A stretch of 64,000 nucleotides of DNA from positions 482,509 through 546,508 of the forward strand of contig VXAA01004006.1 in NCBI GenBank assembly GCA_013399115.1, in the 5' to 3' direction. This DNA comes from Anseranas semipalmata. Its lineage: Eukaryota; Chordata; Aves; Anseriformes; Anseranatidae. Below, piece by piece: positions 11,761-22,830 of this stretch (position 1 is its first letter; each line of letters begins with the position of its first letter). The position numbers were made by a program, and so were the translations under genes. Under the pieces are notes generated by a model. That model ran no database searches and was not told the origin of the DNA. It worked only from the letters and a program-made list of their open reading frames with translations.

Positions 11761-14700
11761 GCAGCAGCCATCTAAACACAGCATGTCCCCAGTGCTCTTC
11801 TCCATTGCGGGTGGCTCATCTCGCCCTGTCTGGCCCCAGCATGAGCCACCACGGGGACACCCAGGCAGGGTCCTGGCTCCCCAGCCCTGCTTCCAGCACC
11901 GTGGGGCCACATCAGAAGACACAAACTGCTGGTACGTGTTCTTATGTGCCATCTTTTGCTTGTGTAAACAGTGGCTACACAAACAATTGATAGGATAATA
12001 ACTAGCTTCATACGGAAGAGCACAAATAAAACCTTCCAGTGTTTTGTGCTTTGGTCTCCTTAGAACTTTCTTGCTCTGGAAGAGCACAGTACTAAAGGTG
12101 TATTCCTTCATATTTGATTTGTTTTCAAATCGAGCCCAAGAGCTAAAACTGCCCCTGATTTAGCTCACAATGAGTGAATTCCTACAGGTCTTTCACGCAA
12201 GGGACAGGTCCTGGGTGGGCTGTAACATAAGCCTAGTAAGGAATGATCATTTGGTTTGTTTTTATTAACTGCTATTTACAAAGCAGTATGTGATTTGCTG
12301 CATAAGAGCAGGAAAGGCTGGGGACAGCTTTTGCTGTGCTGTGGAATGGCATGGTAAACACGGCGCGCTCTGAGCTGTTTACCTTCCCTGCCACTTCTGC
12401 GGGGAACCTGTGACCTGCCACTCATGGCTGTGGATATAAAAGCTTGTGCTTTTGTGTGTGTGTGTGCGTGTGACAGCTGACACAGACTGTTTGGAAAAAC
12501 AACTGAACCCTTTTGATTAGCATGAAGAGGGTGAAACAAAGTGTATATAAAGAATCGCACTGACTCTGCAAACAGCTACTGCATAAGGAAAAGAGAGTCA
12601 GCTCTGGGGTCATGCTGACTGTTGTTTTAAACCTACAGTGCCACCTTCATTTTAGAAATTCAGAAGGCTGACGAAGGTGTTGAAGAGACAAAATGTTTCC
12701 CCATGTGGATAAAAAGACATTGTTAAGAAAAAACAGTATTGTGAGAGAACAGGTGAAGTCAGGATGGCTTACCTGAACTCAAGACAATTTGGAGTTCAGA
12801 TAAAATGAGACACAGGTTGGTCTCTGATCCTTGAACTTAGCTGATCTGCACTTGCCATGGGTCCAGGAGGTATACCGGGACCTCTTGTACCACTTTCATA
12901 CACCCACCGTGTCACGCTGGACCAGATGTCTGGCCACCTTAATGCAAGGGGGTTAGTGGGCATTGCTTCAGCATGACTGCAGCTTTTACCACCCTGAGAA
13001 CAGCATCCAGGGCAGGAGGTACAACAATCTAAAACCAGCACTTAAATCACATCTGCCTCAGTGCTGCCTATAGCACGATGCCACCTGTGAGATGTGCTGA
13101 CATGCTTCTGGCAGTCACAGTATCCATCAGTCCCATTTGAAGGTTTCCCCAGGCAGGACACAGCTCAGCTGCTGAGTGAAGGTGCCAGCCCCTCTCCCAG
13201 CAGTGCTGGGGGTACAGCTTAGCTTCACTCTGGAATGAAAATTCGACTCATTTCACAAAGGATCTTTTAATTTCCCAACATCTCATTTTAAAGATAAACT
13301 TTATCAGTATTTATTCAGCTTAATCACTGCAGCAGTGTGTGGGCTTGAGGTGTCTGAATATAGACATCTAAAGCTATTTTAAATACCTGTGGTCACCGTC
13401 ACCAAAGACACCTTCCCGGGGCTGGCAGGTAAAGTGCAAGACCTACAGGAGACCCATATCCTCTTTTAGGGACAGATGGACACACGTGGGACACAGGGAG
13501 GCACTGTAGTATATCACAGTGTCTTATACAGTGCCAAATACATATGGGTAGGCATCCTATTGTGAATCAACCAGATATTCCCAGAAAATCTGCTCCCAGC
13601 TTCTTTTGCTGCTGAGAACTCAGCCACAAATGCACTTTGTGCATTTCAGAAAACTACCCAACAGGAGCACTGGGAAAGGCAATGTGTGCTTATTTTAGTA
13701 AGAAAATCACAGACAGACTACTTGTATCTCTGTATGTGGGCCTAACATTCACAGAGGTCACTGAAAACGTCTCCATGACTCCAGCTACCATGGCCTTAAG
13801 CAGCTGAGCAACCTGAGCCATGAGCTACTCAAGACTCCATGCACCCAAACATCAATCCATTCAGCACATGCATGTGATGGTGATGACCATCTGATGGGCC
13901 ATGTGATAAACAGCATAGTAAGTACTGCAGCCCTCAGCTGTGAACATTAATACTCAATATACCAGGTGGCTTAAGCTGTAAGCACATAATCTCCTGTTGC
14001 TGTATAGCTTTCAGGCATCCTTCCATGTATTTCATTCTCTTAGTAAACTTTGAGGGATTTTTTTTTCCAGAGAACACATTTTCCAGCAATTCACAACATA
14101 AAGCATCACACATTGTGAAGTCTAGCTGGCTATGGCCAAGAGTGAAAGAGCTCAGATCCATAGATCCATATTTTGAACAGCTGGAGAGCAGCACATACAG
14201 AGTTGTAGGCTGTATTCTCTACATACTACCATCATGACTGTAAGTGTAAATGCCTACACGAACCTCAGGTTATTTGCAAACCTAGCTGAAGAGCGAGTAG
14301 AAAAATAAACAAACCATACATGTTCATATAGATCATTTACATAGAACGAAGAACATGGTTCTCTACGTAGGAAGGCCATATCTTCATGTAGTGCTAATCA
14401 ACACAGCTCCATTACAGAATTACGTTAGTCTCTGCCAATGAGGATTCGGTCCAGGTATGCATACGAGGATGCCTGCCTTTACCATGGAAACACAACACCT
14501 AAGTAAGGGACCACACGAGTAGATTAACAGCAACTGTATTAATACTTGACAGGGCAGGAAAGAAAAATGAAAACAATTGCTCTAATTGAAACTACGGGGG
14601 GTGTGTAAGTAGGGCAGAATGCACAGTAATTACCTGAGTTGGAGTTGGGCCAGTACACCAACACCAACGCTCCTGCTCTATGGGACTGTGAGAGAGCCTA

Positions 14701-15413
14701 AGTAAACAGAATTTTGGTTTTCCATCTTTGGCTAAAATGGTTGTTTACACAGAAACAGAGAACTGTGTAAAAAGACACGGTGTGTGCTCAATTCTGAGGA
14801 ATGAACTGGCGCTGCGTGCAGAGGAGCTGGATTTCCACCCATGCTTGCACCGATTGGCAAAGAGATGCAGTGCTACCTGCGAGAAATGCTTCCTGCCTGA
14901 GCGGTGGAGCTGTGCGTGGGCACAGCACTGGCCATGGGCACAGCGCTGTCCAGCTACGGAAGGGAAACGCCGTGTTAGTACAAATGAAGTCAAGGCCCTG
15001 TTTACCTGAGTAAGCGTGAACCTTCTGGACATCCTCGGGCTGGAGGTGCTCCCAGCTGCCAGCGCGCTCTCCTGCAGCTCTGCAGCATCACCACGTGCCC
15101 ACCCCTACGCCTTCCCCACAGCTGTCACCAACAGCCCCCAGGCCCTGCTCCTGACTCCCCGCCGCCTCCTCTCTGTATTGCCTGCAAGGAGAGGCAAGCC
15201 TGCGTGGAAAGCTGCCCAGAGGCCAGTTTGTAGAAAGCTCATTTCCCATGTTGCAGGGGATTCCCAGCCACAGGGTACGTGAAAAGCACAAAGCCAATGC
15301 TTAATAGCAAAATGAAGTTCCACTGACAGTATGGGTAAGGGATAACCTGGTCTGGTGTGACCTTGTATTAGTTGAGAAGCAGCTGTTGTGTCTATGGGAA
15401 CTACTAGATGAAG
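11761..15413. other. Unique non-coding sequence with one TG microsatellite
   Basis: No exon-like block was supported. A (TG)n run with one CG interruption sits at 12453-12472. GC-richer DNA around 14.8-15.2 kb creates overlapping open frames on both strands, typical of chance. Confidence 0.5.
12453..12472. repeat. TG dinucleotide microsatellite
   Basis: About ten TG units, interrupted once (TGTGTGCGTGTG). A short alternating purine-pyrimidine run, probably polymorphic. Confidence 0.95.
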
Positions 15414-15520
15414 TCACAGAATCACAGAACAGAATCACAGAATCACAGAACCATTTAGGTTGGAAAAGACCTCCAAGATTATCCAGTCCAACCTATAACC
15501 TAACACTAACAAGTCTTCCA
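15414..15520 (-). mobile_element. CR1 LINE, 3' end, reverse orientation
   Basis: This is a second CR1 3' terminus, inverted. It starts with TCACAGAATCACAGAACAGA and further CACAGAAT units (15414-15451), the reverse complement of the ATTCTGTG tail. The conserved CCATTTAGGTTGGAAAAGAC, CTCCAAGATTATCCAGTCCA and ACCT blocks follow. Similarity to the usual avian CR1 pattern fades after about 15512, so the left edge of the element is approximate. The octamer tail is expanded and partly scrambled compared with the copy at 9.6 kb. No coding sequence remains. Confidence 0.92.
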
Positions 15521-17689
15521 GTCCTCCAAGTCCTGGCACAACAAAGCTTCTTTTCCAAGGAAAAGATGATGGGCAGTGGTTTGCCCAGCAATCCCATCCA
15601 TTGCCCAACAAGCATGTCTGTCATACAACAGAGGAACAACCTCAAGCATCTGCCCCGTCATCAGTCATTGCTTCGTGGCTGTGCCAGATCTGCCAGCAAG
15701 CACCATCCGCAGCCAGCTCCCGAGCAGCCGTCACGGAGCTACAAGTCCTGCGCTACCAACATGCACAGTTTGAACCTGTGACCCATAGGTTCTGCAGACC
15801 ATCACAAATCCCCTGCGACATACAGCTCCCCACAGCCTTGCAGGTTGTTTTCAGTTAGACAAATTCAAATGCCTGCCACAAAAGCTTAATCTCTTTCCAG
15901 CCACACTCACGCTGAGTGTCAATAGGAAAAAGTCCCATGAATACGCTTGATAATTACAGAGCTGTGGCTGTAGCAAAGAACAAAGTATAATGCAGGCTTG
16001 AATACGCAGGAAATTGACTGCTGATATGTTTCCATTCATTGTTTTGTTCTCTGTTCTCAGTGTTATATTAAAATCTCCTACTAAGAATGAGGTTTCTTGT
16101 TTAATGGAACTTGTCAGTTAGAGGAAATCTGCTAGAGCTGTTTGATCTATTCTTTAAAATAATATTAATTGCAAATTTAGCACACGTCCCTGTCTTAGTT
16201 AGCAAATCATTTGAAAACTAAAGCTGGTATTTTTCAAACTTTAGTTGCTATCCATAAAAAATCACGGCCCATCACTTTCTAACTCTAAGGCTTTCACCAT
16301 CCCTTTGCTCCAACTATTCAGTCCTGGCTATTCATTAGGTATTCGATCGTACCAGTCACCTGACATTGTTTTCCTGACTGTATCAGTGAAGAGTGACAGT
16401 AGTGAATAGCAAATAGTAAACACAGCGTGAATCTCTGGTCATGAGAAAATTCGTGAAACTCTGCAATTTGTGAGCATTTTCATAAAATCCTGACAACCAT
16501 ATCAACTTATTCAAGTGTGACCTCACATCTATAGGAAAACACGCTCAGTGCTTCTGTCTGCTTCTCTATTAATGTAACTAGCTGTCTATTTTGATTCCAT
16601 GTGACTCCTAATTAAATACTGAATTTGCATGTTTGCTATTCATCCTGATTCCCAGCATGTGCACTCACATAAAATCTTAACTTCATGCTCCAAAGCTGAT
16701 CCACAGCTGAATCTGGATTTCCAAAGTCCTACAGTTCAATGATATTTAAATCTGGAGGTTTTGTTTCCTTGCAGACATAAAAGAACCATTTAGAAAAATG
16801 AGTCGCAGTGGCCAGTTAGGACTTTATGTAAGCAAGCCACAGTATAGGATTATCTCAATTTGCTGGTTCTGAACCTTCAGCAAAAATCTGCAAAAATGGG
16901 TTGGATTGGGTGGCTCACAGAAACAATATTTCTTTTGTGAGTGTCTTCCTGCTTCCAATTATATCAGAATGATGGAAGAAAGGGGAAATAGCCGATTCCA
17001 GGGTTCATATAATTAGATGTAATACACTCTATCATCATCAGTACTTGATGCTTTTTCTTAGGCAATCTCAGAGGCTTTTGGAAACGCTCAGAAGCTACTA
17101 TTCATGTCAGCGTGTCACAGGTGCCATTGCTTTTAGGACTGGACTTTACAGACAGAGAAGCGGTGCTGTGAGCCCCCTCCCCAGGAGGCAGGCAGTATCA
17201 GTGCTGCATGCAGACCCCGGGCATCCTCCCAGCCCCTCCATCTTAACAGTCCTGGCAGGCACTGGGAGATGCCTCCCTCCCCTGGTGACAGCAGCTTCGA
17301 TTATACTTGCGCTTGTTGGTGTAATTATTGTCACCTTGTCCTTGCTAAAAACGCTGCTCTGGTGCCCGGCAATGCTGCAACACTTTGCTGACACAGAACA
17401 GCCATCCACAGGCTAGGGGCAGCAAGACACCCCAAAAAGGTGCCTTAATGATGTGACGTGCCTCAGCCATGACTGTTCATGCTGTCAGGGAGCCTGGGCT
17501 CGCTGCCTATGCACTGTTTCTGCACACCTACTATGCTCCCCTGCTCCTGATTAATTCAGGCAGCTCAAGTCACAGGGAACTCCTCTAAAATAAAACCATT
17601 CCTACCCCACCCCGATTCGTTCTTAAAACAAGTGCAGAATTGTTCAAAAGAACCCAAGGGAAGAAATCCAAACAGGAGGTGACCTCCTT
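15521..17689. other. Unique non-coding sequence
   Basis: Nothing gene-like stands out. The plus-strand frame at 17045-17416 (123 codons) contains a hydrophobic stretch but no splice framing, and it overlaps an equally open minus-strand frame. Confidence 0.5.
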
Positions 17690-18150
17690 CCAACCCTGGG
17701 TGCCGGGGGCCGAGGTGCGGGCCCCCCCTCCCCCAGCACCCAGGGTCATTCCAGCACCTTCGCCTCATCCCCTCCTGCAGCAACGCCCTCCCACGCGGCT
17801 CCTGCCTTCCTGCGGCCCATGAAGAGCCCTCTCTGTTTCCCACGCCTGGCGGCAGCCCCGCATGACTCATGCCAGCGGGCTGCGGGACAGTGACATCAGC
17901 CCCTCGGCGGGGCCCAGCACGCCGGGGTTTGTTTGGAGCTTTGTGCCGGCTACGAGGGCTGGGACTGCTGGGCAGGGAGGGTGAGGAGCTGAGCGCACAG
18001 CTCGGCAAAGGCCGATGGAAAGCGATGTGCTGCGGGGACGCTGGCCGGCAAGCTGCAGGAGAAGCAGCCGCAGCAGCCCTGGTTTTCACACCTGCTAGCA
18101 GGCAGCCCCTCTCCCAGCCTCCCCGGCGGTGCCGCACGGCTGAAGCCTTG
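17690..18150. promoter_or_regulatory. CpG island with AP-1 site, possible promoter or enhancer
   Basis: About 460 bp has GC near two thirds and, by hand count, about 32 CpG, an observed/expected ratio near 0.6. Dense clusters include CCGGGGGCCGAGGTGCGGG and CAGCACGCCGGGG. A perfect AP-1 heptamer TGACTCA lies at 17863-17869 inside the palindrome ATGACTCAT. A CRE-like TGACATCA lies at 17891-17898. Islands like this mark promoters or regulatory elements in birds. No TATA box or unambiguous first exon is visible, so transcription and direction are unknown. The 220-codon minus-strand open frame over it is best explained by GC-rich composition. Confidence 0.55.
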
Positions 18151-19471
18151 CTTGCTGCCTGTGGCAGCCAGCCTGGGACGCTGGCACATGCTGCAGACAC
18201 CTCTTCCTTCGATGGCTGGCACAACACCTGAGGCGAGGACAGAGAGGGTGTGGCTGGATTTCAAGACTACGATAAGAGCTCTTTATGGGCATGAAATTAC
18301 CGTTCTGCATTACTGGCAAACCATTCCCTTTTCCAGGAAAGTTGCTTTGTAGTGCCGCAAGAAAACTATCCCTCCAGTGTTGCAAGCTGCGCCAGCAGCA
18401 ATGCATCCTGTAGCTCTGAGCAGAGGCTACTACAGGTATTTCGGTCAAGGGATCGAATGACTTTATGACCTTGATGGTCACACAGAGTCAGCTCAAGAGC
18501 TCTCAGCTGTGCAAACAAAATATTGCCACCTCAGTGATAAGAGGGGAGGGTGCCCATGCCAGGGCAGAGGAGGGGGAAGGAAGCATGCAGCAGATAATGA
18601 CGAGTCGGGGAGCCCGCTCCAGCTCTGGGCTTGCCGTTTCGGGGAGATATGCACTCCATGAGCTTCAGGCCAGTCCCCTTCCCTCGGTGGCAGGAACAGC
18701 CCGCCTGGTCTGCCAGCGCTTTGCTATAGGCAAAATTTGTAATGAAGCATTTTTCTACCCATTTGCTTCTGCTAGCACTGCTGCAGATCAGTGCCGTCCC
18801 AGAGTGGTTTGCCCACCCACGGACTTGCTTCGAGCTACACCAGCAAAGCCCTCTCCATGCCCGTTGGGGAAGGGAGCTGGGTGAGCTCCCTCAGTCTAAC
18901 GTTGCTTTAAAACGTAAGTAAGGCATAGAGGCAATTACAGATAGGGAGGCACAAAACAAACTTCTCAGTTCCAGTGAGGAGAGTTCTGCTTTTGTTCTGA
19001 AACATTGATCGGAGCCCACTAATTTGGTCCTGTTTAGGGGTTAGAATACAACTCTGACTGGCAGTTCTGCTTTAGATTTGACTGAACCTCCACAAAAAGG
19101 TAAAATACATTCACCAGAGCTGGGAAATACCTGATGGCTGCTATGGCTTTCTGAGGCCTTTTTCGTCCACGAGACTTCAGTTCCCTGAACCCAAATCCTT
19201 CCCCCACTGTGTCCTCCGACCCTGGAGAAGCCACAATCTGCAGCCAAACAACATCCCCCTTATTTATTCTTTCTGGGCGCACAGCAGCTGTTCTGTTTTG
19301 CTGCTGAATGAAGTAACATTTTACCGGCTATGGTTTACTGATTTGCAGATTTTGGTGGCAACGCTGTCTGAGAGTTCCCACCATCAGCCCCAGCCAGTGT
19401 TCCCCCTCTGCCCGTGCAGTTGTTTCTTGGGGCCATGCTGATCAGGGAACTGAGCTAGTTGAAATGAATTG
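18151..19471. other. Unique non-coding sequence
   Basis: No supportable gene. Several overlapping open frames of 70-140 codons on both strands continue out of the CpG-rich block without splice framing. Confidence 0.5.
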
Positions 19472-19657
19472 GAAAAAAGACAGACAGAAAGACAGACAGA
19501 AAGACAGACAGACAGAAAGAAAGAAAGAAAGAAAGAGAGAAAAAGAGAGAAAGAAAGAGAGAAAGAGAAAGAAAGAAAGAAAGAGAGAAAGAAGGAAAGA
19601 AAGAAGGAAAGAAAGAAGGAAAGAAAGAAGGAAAGAAAGAAAGAAAGAAAGAAGGAA

Positions 19658-19717
<60 letters not shown>

Positions 19718-19791
19718 AGAAAAGAAAGAAGGAAAGAAAGAAGGAAAGAAAGAAGGAAAGAAAGAAGGAAAGAAAGAAGGAAAGAAAGAAG
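19472..19791. repeat. Purine-only GAAA/GGAA microsatellite, CAGA start
   Basis: About 320 bp. It opens with CAGA/GAAA units (GACAGACAGAAAGACAGACA), passes through GAAA with GAGA interruptions, then a 12-bp higher-order unit GAAGGAAAGAAA, then a nearly pure GAAA core. The same 12-bp unit is repeated about five more times up to 19791. After the CAGA start the plus strand has essentially no pyrimidines. Such mirror-symmetric polypurine tracts can form triplex (H-DNA). The long frames read through it (poly-Lys/Glu/Arg on plus, poly-Phe/Leu/Ser on minus) are artefacts of a repeat whose unit has no stop. Confidence 0.98.
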
Positions 19792-22739
19792 ATCCTTCCT
19801 ATTTTACAGGGTGTTTTATTCATGGATTTTAATCCCCATCAGTTCCTGATATGGTTTGCTGCAGAGTCACACGACGAGTTAATTGGGCACAACTGGAAGA
19901 GGGCTGTGCTGGAGCAAAATGATGGGAAAAAAGTCGGGGATGGGAACATCTCAAGGTGGTATTACTACTAAAGCTTCCTTGTCCTCAAACCATGGCCAGG
20001 GTTTCTTATCTCAGACTGACATTATCCACGAGATCACCATAACTTTCCAGTAAACAGCCAATTCATTTCACAATTTATGCATCGTTACACATCCCCCACA
20101 TACCAGAGAATTAGCTTTACAGACTCCTTTAGGGCCTTAAAAGGATCCTTAGGCTTCAGTTTTCATATTTAAATGAACACAAGCATTCAACCAAGCTGTA
20201 AGTTATTAAAAAGCAAGACACCCCTTTGGAGATAAACAAAATATTTTCCCAATAATTCACTTAGTTGTCCCATTCATGGGCCTGTGCCTTTGAATGGGAA
20301 TGCTTTGGGATTCCAGAGAACACAAATAATAACAACAACAACAACAGCACATTCCATTTTACTGAACGAAACAGTGATACACCAAAAGGCTCGTGATACA
20401 TTATCACCGTCTGTGCAGGAGCGTGGGTGGGAAGCAGGAGGCTGCAAGAAGAGACAGATAGAACAGCCCCTACACGTGCCTTTTTCTCTGTGTTGCTATT
20501 TGCCTTTTGCTCAAGAAGTGCAGCAAATATATTAATACCCAAATGAAAAATGAGCTGAGGTAATTCCATCTATGAGCATGTGATTGGTCCTGCTGCCACA
20601 AATGTTTTCCCTCTAGGTCCGTATCTGAATCTCGCACAGACTGACTCACACCACAGCCATGTACGTCACTACTACCCGGCAGCGTCAGACTGTCATTTGT
20701 TTCCTTTTGGAACGGGATGTTCTATAATAGCTCCAACTCCCACTCAACAGTTTATGAAATTGTAGTTCTTTCACATGCCCCCTTTGTTCCTGAGCTGCAA
20801 GGAGTTTTCAATTTGTTTATAAGGTGTTAAAACAGAAGCACACAGTGGCCCAATCTCAGGGACACCTCACCCAAAACCAGTGGGATGTGGCTTTCAGTAG
20901 GATGGAGGTGAGATGGTTCTCAGTATGTTGTAGAGTTTGTACTTCATGCAGACAAACAAGTGCAGAACTGTTGCTTCTAGGGTTGCTGCTTGAAGTACAG
21001 CTCCACCTCTCATTTACAGGACTCCTTCTCCCACAGCCAGGGAGAGACTATCACGTAAAGGAAAGCTGAAGCTCTGGACATGCTGCTGGAGCCATCAAAG
21101 CAGAACCAGCTCTGCTTTGGAGCTCTTCGTCATGATGGTCAAACATGCAACGCTCTCTTTTCAGCACTGGGTAGTTTGATCCTCTCCTCCTAAAATGCTA
21201 ATTTACATCGGAGTTTTAGCCTGGATTAGGAGCATGCTCTGGAAGTGAATCCCTGACTTACTGTGCTTACTGTGCTTGTAGTTAATACATGGCACAGTTT
21301 TGGAGCTCAGTCTATAGGACTAAGCTAGTGCTAGTCTCAAGTTAAAAACCCTGAATGTCTGTCTATGCAGAACCCAGTGCTCCCTGCTCCAACTGCTGCT
21401 CACCTATTTATCAAAGAGCTTTAACTGAGTGGAGATTACTTCCTACTAGCACAGCCATTCCTAGTGAGGAGGTCAAAATCAACCTCAGTGGCAAAAACAG
21501 TATTCCTAGCATTTTTCAGAAAAAAAATATCACTTATTAGCTGCCACTGAGAATAAAATTGGAAGCTCAAAGATGATCTGGAGAGAATTTGGAAAAGTAA
21601 GGCTTACATTTGCAAACTGTACATAGCATTTTCTCTTAGAAACAGAAAATTTCCTGAGGCTAGTCTTTGCAAGAGGATACCTTAAAGAGTCTATGGAGGT
21701 GTTTATTCTGACCTCTTGGACCTTTGTCCAATATACATTCATTTGGGTTAAATAAATAAATGTGAAAAAACCCAGAGCTCTAGACCTTCCACTGTCCTGC
21801 ATTGAGCCAAGACCTTAAGTAAAGAGGCTTAAGTCACACGTATATTTCCTTTGACCTGGACACCAAGTGCAGCTCAGTCCAGTCCCTATTATTAAGTGAA
21901 AAGACATTTATGGCTGCACTAACTTGCATTCAGCTGCCCGAGAAACCTTTAGAAACCACTGCAAAGGCAGATCATCACAGCCTGGTGTTCACTGCTCGCT
22001 GCAGACACCTTCACATGCAGCACAGGCTGGGGAGAGCAGTCAGTGCCCCAGCCCTGGCTAATTTTCATGACAGCCCTCAGGGACCCTCCTGGTACTGCCT
22101 GGACAGCTTCAGGTAATGCTGCATTGCAGGAATAACGTGGATCAGGCTCTCAGAGCCGTCCCTCAAGCTTTGGAAGCCGTTAGGACAAAAGACAATCTAT
22201 AAATGCAAGTCATTATCATCTTACAGACATCACCTATACCTTTACCTGGACTTACCTGGGTTGATCTGGAGGGCAGTGTTTCTCTTGACATTCAAAACGA
22301 ACGTGTGCACTAAAGAATACGAGGCTTCTCGTGCACAGGGTATTGTTCTGGATTTCGTATTTCTTCGGGGTTGTCTTGGCAACAAAGAGGGTTGCCGCTA
22401 GAGGTGTGTGAAACTGGGCAACAAAAAGCAAAGCAACTCCCACTTACTTCGTTCCATCACCCAGTTAAACCAGACCCTTTTCCAATCTGCTGGGGCGTTA
22501 TTAGCATGCTGTGAGTCAGGAGGGGCAGCACTAATCAGCACCAACTCTCCCCCCCATAACACTGCAATTTTGAAAATAGCAAAAATGACATTGTTCTTTG
22601 GGAATGATGTCTGTCCAGGCATCCTGGCCAATTCTGTTCACTGTCTCCCTTCAAAATGAGGAGTACTTCCCTGGAAGGCAATGGAACAAATTATGGATGG
22701 TTTTAAGCAAAATTAGTTTGTTTTTGTTTTTTAGTTTCA
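19792..22739. other. Unique non-coding sequence
   Basis: No gene recognised. A short (AAC)n run lies at 20325-20346. Open frames are under 105 codons and unframed by splice sites. Confidence 0.5.
20325..20346. repeat. AAC trinucleotide run
   Basis: AATAATAACAACAACAACAA, a short AAY-type microsatellite. Confidence 0.95.
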
Positions 22740-22742
22740 GTT

Positions 22743-22830
22743 ATGGAAATTCTAAGTGACTTCAGTGAAGTCAGTGGGGTTACCTTGGACTGATTCCAAT
22801 ATAACTGAGTTTGCCAATTTGCCCCAATCT
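22743..22830 (+). repeat. Possible old amniote interspersed repeat
   Basis: The order TGACTTCAGTGAAGTCAGTG, GGGTTACCTTGGACTGATTCC, AATATAACTGAG and TTTGCC resembles a dispersed repeat common in reptile genomes. That repeat has a palindromic 'GACTTCA-TG-AGT', then 'GAGTTACACC...', then 'GTAACTGAG', then 'TTGGCCC'. I recall the pattern but not the family name. Divergence is high. Confidence 0.35.

Noticed and set aside
11416..12111. 231-codon minus-strand open frame
   Set aside because: It lies over a GC-rich block where stops are rare, is matched by long frames on the other strand, has no recognisable domain, and overlaps the L2-like remnant at one end.
17565..18227. 220-codon minus-strand open frame
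   Set aside because: It coincides with the CpG island. Pro/Ala/Arg-rich composition and simultaneous open frames on the plus strand point to a compositional artefact.
19455..19849. 120-126-codon frames rich in Lys/Glu/Arg or in Phe/Leu/Ser
   Set aside because: They are read straight through the GAAA microsatellite, whose units contain no stop codon in these frames.
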